A stretch of DNA of 64,000 nt from Phycisphaeraceae bacterium (GTDB taxonomy: Bacteria; Planctomycetota; Phycisphaerae; Phycisphaerales; SM1A02), in assembly GCA_015709595.1 (NCBI GenBank), contig CP054178.1:434001-498000 (forward strand), given 5' to 3'. The notes under the pieces are model-generated. The model saw only the letters and a list, made by a program, of their open reading frames with translations. It searched no databases and was not told the DNA's origin. Every line of letters begins with the position of its first letter. Position 1 is the first letter of the stretch. Both the position numbers and the translations under genes were made by a program. This document shows, piece by piece, positions 59,260-64,000 of the stretch.

Positions 59260-61428
59260 TCACCCCGCCCCCGGCGCCCCCGCCGCGCCCGGCACCGGCG
59301 GCAAGGCCGGCTCGGGCCTTCCGAACACGCGCGGCCAGAGCAGGGCCGCCTCCACGATCATCCACGCCTCGATCGCCAGCGTGGCGAGGCCCATCGCCAC
59401 CAGCGCCCAGTTGGGGCTGGCCGCGTTGATCCATCCCGGCTGATCGCCCGGGTTGGAGATGAACAACTGCCACACCATCGCCCACCCCGGCATGATGAGC
59501 ATGAAGATCATGGGCGGGATGATGAACCAGACGGGTAAGCGGCGGCGGCGAAGCCAGAAGGCGATCACCAGGAACGCCAGCCCGCCGAGCAGTTGATTGG
59601 TCGCCCCGAACATGGGCCAGAGCAGCAGCCCGCCCTGGCCCGCGTTGGCCCATGACCACGACTGCCCCGCGGGCGGAATGGCGGCCAGCACGGCGGCCAG
59701 CACCACGGCGAGCATCGTGGCGGCATGCTTGTTGGTGAGCCACACGAGGGGGTTTCCAGCGAGGGGCGAGCGTGCGTGAACGACATGGCCTCGCTCAGTG
59801 AAACGCAAGCCATCGCGCGACGTGAACCGCGCCCGTGAGGGAGCGGTTTCTCCCGCGTCGATCGGACCGCTCCCTGACGGTCGCGGCTCATTGTCCGGTT
59901 GCGGCTCACTCGGAATCGCCTCACTGTGGACCGTTTGCCCGCACTCCGGGCACGCGCCGCTCACGTTGAACGACAGGTCGTAGCCGCACGCGGCGCAGGC
60001 CGTGGGCGAAATGCGCGGAGCGAACGTGGCCGCCAGTTCCTGGATGACGTACCGCTGCAGGCGGCAGGCGGTGTCGAGGGTGGTGCCCGCGAACGAGGCC
60101 ACCAGCACGCCCATCAGGGCGATGGCCACGCCGCGCGGAATGCCCATCGCGGTGAGGAAGTTGGCGCTGCCATCGACGAAGGCGCCGACCATGGCGCGAA
60201 GCCCCCCCGCGGCGGTCCATGACGCATACCGCGCGTCAAACGCCTCCGTCCCGGTCAGCGACGGCGTCCCATCTGCTGCGAAAACGCCCAACCCCAGCCC
60301 CGCGGCGCACGCCAGGATCACCAGCACCGCCAGGTACCCTTCCGTCAGCATCGACCCGTAACCGACGAACTGGGCGTCCGTCTCGCATGCGATCTGCTTG
60401 CTCGACGTGCCGGAACTCACAAGGCAGTGGAAGCCGCTGATTGCCCCGCACGCGATGGTTATGAAGAGGAACGGAAAGAGCATGGGCGCGCCTGCGGGAT
60501 CGACGTTCCACACCGGCGCAACCAGTTCCAGGGGCGGGCGAACCGCCCCTTCCACCGGCGGCGCGCCCCCCGCGAACGCCGCCACGCACAGACCCACCAC
60601 CAGCAGCCCCAGCGCGCTGAGGAGCTGCAGCGAGTTGATGTAGTCGCGCGGCTGCAGCAGCACCCACACCGGCAGCACCGAGGCGATGTACGAATACACC
60701 AGCAGCGCGATCACCCACGCCATCACCGGCCAGCCCGCCAGCGCGGTGTTGAAGGCGTGCAAGGCGCCGCCGATGGTTTCATCGAAGAAGGCCACGCCGA
60801 CCAGCGTGTTCTGATCGCCGAAGATGACGGTCAGGTACATGACGATGAGCGCGAGGATCGACGGGATGAGCAGGTTCGCGCCCTTGCGGTGCAGGTACAC
60901 GCCGATCGCCACGGCGATGGGAATCTGCACCACGCAGGGGAAGATCGCCGCCGGGTACGCCCGGAAGACCGCCGAGATCACCAGCCCGAAGATCGCCAGC
61001 ACGATCGTCAGCCCGAGGAACAGGATGGTCAGGAACAGCAGCCGCGCCCGCGGGTTGAGCACGCGGCCCGCGATATCGCCCACCGTCTGCCCCCGGCTGC
61101 GCATCGACACGACCAGCGAGCCGAGGTCGTGCACCGCGCCGATGAGGATCGACCCGAAGAACACCCACAGCAGCGCAGGCAGCCAGCCCCAGATGACGGC
61201 GATGGCCGGACCGACGATCGGCCCCGTCCCCGCGATCGACGTGAAGTGATGGCCGAAGACGATCGACTTTTTCGTGGGCACGTAGTCCCGGTCGTCGTTG
61301 AGCGCCACGCTGGGCACCGGGGCGTCGGCCCGAAGCCCGAAGATGCGGCGGCTGAGCCACCGGCCGTACGTGTGATAGGCGATCAGGTAGCCGACGAAGG
61401 CGCCGATGGCGATGAGAAGCGTGCCCAT
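59260..61428 (-). CDS. cstA: Carbon starvation protein A (peptide/pyruvate transporter)
   Basis: A 722-residue membrane protein of the CstA family, implicated in peptide or pyruvate uptake. About 16 hydrophobic segments follow the family: the start GTLLIAIGAFVGYLIAYHTYGRWLSRRIFG and FFGSILIGAVHDLGSLVVSMRSRGQ. In a cytoplasmic loop at about 477-497 it has a zinc ribbon, CAACGYDL...CPECG, that is not usual in CstA. The loop continues with a repeat-coded peptide (59822-59891, residues of about 513-536) before the helices resume. The C-terminus ends AAGAPGAG. It lies between mutS and the sugar transporter genes. Confidence 0.92.
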   Translation of the reverse strand: MGTLLIAIGAFVGYLIAYHTYGRWLSRRIFGLRADAPVPSVALNDDRDYVPTKKSIVFGHHFTSIAGTGPIVGPAIAVIWGWLPALLWVFFGSILIGAVHDLGSLVVSMRSRGQTVGDIAGRVLNPRARLLFLTILFLGLTIVLAIFGLVISAVFRAYPAAIFPCVVQIPIAVAIGVYLHRKGANLLIPSILALIVMYLTVIFGDQNTLVGVAFFDETIGGALHAFNTALAGWPVMAWVIALLVYSYIASVLPVWVLLQPRDYINSLQLLSALGLLVVGLCVAAFAGGAPPVEGAVRPPLELVAPVWNVDPAGAPMLFPFLFITIACGAISGFHCLVSSGTSSKQIACETDAQFVGYGSMLTEGYLAVLVILACAAGLGLGVFAADGTPSLTGTEAFDARYASWTAAGGLRAMVGAFVDGSANFLTAMGIPRGVAIALMGVLVASFAGTTLDTACRLQRYVIQELAATFAPRISPTACAACGYDLSFNVSGACPECGQTVHSEAIPSEPQPDNEPRPSGSGPIDAGETAPSRARFTSRDGLRFTERGHVVHARSPLAGNPLVWLTNKHAATMLAVVLAAVLAAIPPAGQSWSWANAGQGGLLLWPMFGATNQLLGGLAFLVIAFWLRRRRLPVWFIIPPMIFMLIMPGWAMVWQLFISNPGDQPGWINAASPNWALVAMGLATLAIEAWMIVEAALLWPRVFGRPEPALPPVPGAAGAPGAG
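59822..59891. repeat. Palindromic element of family C inside cstA
   Basis: Arms: GTGAACCGCGCCCGTGAGGG/AGCGGT (59822-59847) and ACCGCTCCCTGACGGTCGCG/GCTCAT (59866-59891). Rev-comp of the second matches the first at all but four positions. It is in frame in the cytoplasmic loop of CstA. Confidence 0.85.
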
Positions 61429-61542
61429 GCCGGGGGAACTCTCCGGTCGGCGCCGGCGGCCGGGTCATCCGTCGACCGGCCGCACAGGACATGCCCGCAT
61501 GCGTCGACGCGGAGGTCACCCTACGGGATTCCGGTCCGCTCT

Positions 61543-64000
61543 TCAAGCCCCCTTGGCGGTCGCCTGGTGCTGCAACTTCCTCAGCACATCGAACGCCTGC
61601 ATGGGCGTCAGGGAGGTCAAGTCGAGCGCCCTGAGGTCGCGCACCACGGGGTGATCGACATACTCGGTGAAGAGGGAGAGCTGCGCCCCGGCAGGGGTGG
61701 TGCGGGGCGCGGCGGCCTCGGGCACGGGGGCATGCTCGGTCTGCACCGCCAGCGTGTCCAGCACCGCCTGGGCGCGCTCCACCGTGGCGCTGGGCAACCC
61801 CGCGATGCGGGCCACGTGGATGCCGTACGACCGGTCCGTCCGCCCCGGCAGGATGCGGTGCAGGAAGACAATCTCTTCGTGCCCCGGCGCCCCCCACTCG
61901 CGCACCGCCACGTGCAGGTTGCACACCGCGGGCAGACGCTCGGCCAGTGCGGTGAGTTCGTGGTAGTGCGTGGCGAAGAGCGTGCGGCAGCCCACGCCCG
62001 CCAGCGTCTCGGCGATGGCCCACGCCAGCGACAGCCCGTCGAGGGTGGAGGTGCCCCGCCCGATCTCGTCGAGGATGACCATGCTGCGTGGCGTGGCGTG
62101 ATGCAGGATGTTGGCCGTCTCCGTCATCTCCACCATGAACGTGGACTGCCCGGCGTGCAGTTCGTCCTGCGCCCCGATGCGGGTGAAGATGCGGTCGGCC
62201 AGCCCGATGGTCGCCGCCTCGGCGGGCACGAAAGACCCCGTGTGCGCCAACAGCACGATGAGCGCCACCTGGCGGATGTACGTGGACTTGCCCGCCATGT
62301 TGGGGCCGGTGATGAGGGCGAGTGAGGCCGTTGGCAGGTGGCTTGCGGCTCCCGGCTCCTGGATCGAATCCCCCTCCGGCTGCGGGCTGACGGATGACGG
62401 ATGACGAATCTCCCCCAACTCGCAGTCGTTGGGCACGAAGCGGTCGGCCAGAATCCGGTCCAGCACGGGGTGGCGTCCCTGCGTGATCGAAAGGACCGGC
62501 GCCTCGACCAGTTCCGGCTTCACGTAGCGATAGCGCGTCGCCACCTCGGCGAAGCACAGCAGCACGTCCAGCCGCGCGATCAGGTCGGCGTAACCCGTCA
62601 GGTCATTCACGCGATCCAGCGCCTCGCGGCACAACTGGTCGAAGAGCTGCTGCTCGCGCTCGATGGCGCGGGCTTCGGCGGTGGTGATCTTCTCCTCGAA
62701 CTCCTTGAGCTGCGGCGTGATGTAGCGCTCGGCGTTCTTGAGCGTCTGCTTGCGCGAGAACGTGTCAGGCACGCGGCGGGTATTGGCGTGACTGACCTCG
62801 ATGTAGTAGCCGAACACCTTGTTGAAGCCGACCTTCAGCGAGGCGATGCCCGTCTGGTCGATCAGCTCCTTCTGATAGCGGGCGAGGAACGTATGCCCGT
62901 CGCGCTGCAGCAGGCGGCACTCGTCGAGCTCCGCGTCCACGCCGTCACGGAAGAGCCCGCCTTCGCGCAGATGGCCGGGCGGCGCGTCCACGCACATCGA
63001 GCCGATGCGGTCGGCCAGCGGCACAAGACGGGCGGCGAGGTCGCTGAGCCGCTTCGATTCGTAGTCGAACGCGGGATGCCCGGCCAGCGACTCGTTGACC
63101 GAGGCGATCACGGCCACGGAGCGGCCCAGCGCGGTCAGGTCGCGGGGCGTGGCGCGTCCCGTCGAGAGCCGCCCGGCGATGCGGGCCACATCCTGCACGT
63201 TCGAGAGCCGCTGCGAGAGCTGCTCCGCGAGGTCACGATCCTGAACGAACGCCCCCACGGCCCGCTGTCGGCGGCGCAGACGCGCCAGGTCGCGGATGGG
63301 GAAGCACAGCCATTGCCGCAGCAGCCGCTTGCCCATGGGGCTGCGGCAGTGCTGCAGGGTGGCGAGCAGCGAGCCATCCACGCCGCCCGTGCGCAGGGTG
63401 CGCTCGATCTCCAGGGCGCGCAGCGACGTGGCGTCGATGATCACGAAGTCGTCCGCCCGTTCGCGCCGGGGCGGGCGCAGGTGGGCCAGCGCGGGGGTGG
63501 AGACCGCATCGCCTCCCGCGCGTGTCGGGCGGCGAATGCTGGCGGTGTCGGCGTCGGAGGAGCGGGCCTCTCCCGAGAGGTGTCCCACCTGCGTCTCGCG
63601 CAGGTAGCGGAGCAGCGCGCCGGCGGGGCCGATCGCCGCGTCGTCGTCGCTGAGCCCGAAGCCCGTCAGCGTGGCCACGCCGAAGTGCCCGAAGAGCGTC
63701 TCCCGCGCTTCCGCGGGACGGAACGTCCACGCGGGCCGGGGGGTCAGCGCGCAGGGGGCCGCCTCGCGCAGCCGCGCCACGCGCGGGGGCGGCTGACCCG
63801 TCGCCGTCTCGACGTACAGCACCTCGCTGGGCGCCAGCCGCGCGACCTCGTCGGCGACGCGGTCGGCGGGCAGGTCGTGCAGCGTGAACGAGCCGGTGGA
63901 GAGTTCCGCCATCGCCAGCACGGCGGGGGCGTCGTCGCCGGCGCCGGTGAAGAGGATGGCCGCGACCTGGTTGGGACGGGACTCGTCCAGCAGCGTCTCA
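61543..64000 (-). CDS. mutS: DNA mismatch repair protein MutS (5' end outside window)
   Basis: Recognises mismatches and recruits MutL. About 818 codons are visible and the frame is open to the right edge; the reverse strand continues TLLDESRPNQVAAILF, so the N-terminal mismatch-binding domain lies outside. The ATPase has GPNMAGKSTY (Walker A), DEIGRGTSTLDG (Walker B) and FATHYHELT. An extra segment just before Walker A (RHPSSVSPQPEGDSIQEPG, coded by bases 62340-62420) is absent from most MutS proteins. The C-terminus ends in FDVLRKLQHQATAKGA. Confidence 0.95.
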   Translation of the reverse strand, partial: ETLLDESRPNQVAAILFTGAGDDAPAVLAMAELSTGSFTLHDLPADRVADEVARLAPSEVLYVETATGQPPPRVARLREAAPCALTPRPAWTFRPAEARETLFGHFGVATLTGFGLSDDDAAIGPAGALLRYLRETQVGHLSGEARSSDADTASIRRPTRAGGDAVSTPALAHLRPPRRERADDFVIIDATSLRALEIERTLRTGGVDGSLLATLQHCRSPMGKRLLRQWLCFPIRDLARLRRRQRAVGAFVQDRDLAEQLSQRLSNVQDVARIAGRLSTGRATPRDLTALGRSVAVIASVNESLAGHPAFDYESKRLSDLAARLVPLADRIGSMCVDAPPGHLREGGLFRDGVDAELDECRLLQRDGHTFLARYQKELIDQTGIASLKVGFNKVFGYYIEVSHANTRRVPDTFSRKQTLKNAERYITPQLKEFEEKITTAEARAIEREQQLFDQLCREALDRVNDLTGYADLIARLDVLLCFAEVATRYRYVKPELVEAPVLSITQGRHPVLDRILADRFVPNDCELGEIRHPSSVSPQPEGDSIQEPGAASHLPTASLALITGPNMAGKSTYIRQVALIVLLAHTGSFVPAEAATIGLADRIFTRIGAQDELHAGQSTFMVEMTETANILHHATPRSMVILDEIGRGTSTLDGLSLAWAIAETLAGVGCRTLFATHYHELTALAERLPAVCNLHVAVREWGAPGHEEIVFLHRILPGRTDRSYGIHVARIAGLPSATVERAQAVLDTLAVQTEHAPVPEAAAPRTTPAGAQLSLFTEYVDHPVVRDLRALDLTSLTPMQAFDVLRKLQHQATAKGA

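Overview
The window is GC-rich, gene-dense chromosomal DNA that most resembles a planctomycete, probably of the Phycisphaerae. This rests on several things seen together: pseudopilin-type proteins with an RRAFTLIE cleavage site, a CxxCGYDL...CPECG zinc ribbon of the kind common in planctomycetes, an ECF sigma factor beside a CHAT/TPR protein, many secreted proteins and lipoproteins of unknown function, and several families of dispersed palindromic repeats. The assignment is inference. No rRNA, integrase, transposase, phage or CRISPR locus is visible.

Layout. 1-6.1 kb: the end of a large MscS-type channel, four poorly known genes and RNase Y. 6.9-11.7 kb: an ABC-2 permease, a DUF4932-like HExxH protein and an M28 peptidase. 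11.9-18.0 kb: a minus-strand cluster of ECF sigma factor, anti-sigma-like protein, CHAT/TPR protease and S8 peptidase, with the last two overlapping as ATGA. 18.2-31.8 kb: a translation and central-metabolism block with tRNA-Leu(CAA), glnS, gltX, pssA, thrS, infC, acnA and truB. 31.9-40.4 kb: an Asp-box propeller, M3 peptidase, ispE, a PilZ protein, uvsE, ettA and a DUF1294 protein. 40.5-52.7 kb: a B12-domain-like protein, a divergent HxlR/pirin pair, ubiE, an M48 lipoprotein, an amidohydrolase-fold protein, rplU, an SSS symporter, an aminotransferase, an inactive-looking transglutaminase-fold protein and a pseudopilin-like protein. 52.8-59.2 kb: a GH2-type enzyme facing an ABC sugar importer. 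59.3-64 kb: cstA and a mutS that runs off the right edge.

The most notable regulatory signal is upstream of thrS. A promoter is followed by an 18-codon reading frame with seven consecutive Thr codons, then by mutually exclusive antiterminator and terminator hairpins. This is the layout of classical ribosome-mediated attenuation, so thrS is probably induced when charged tRNA-Thr is scarce. The most notable gene set is the sigma/anti-sigma-like/CHAT/S8 cluster, a candidate two-protease stress or conflict module.

A third theme is repeats. At least six families of short palindromic or tandem repeats lie between genes. Several also lie inside reading frames, where they add peptide inserts to GlnRS, the GH2 enzyme, CstA and probably MutS.
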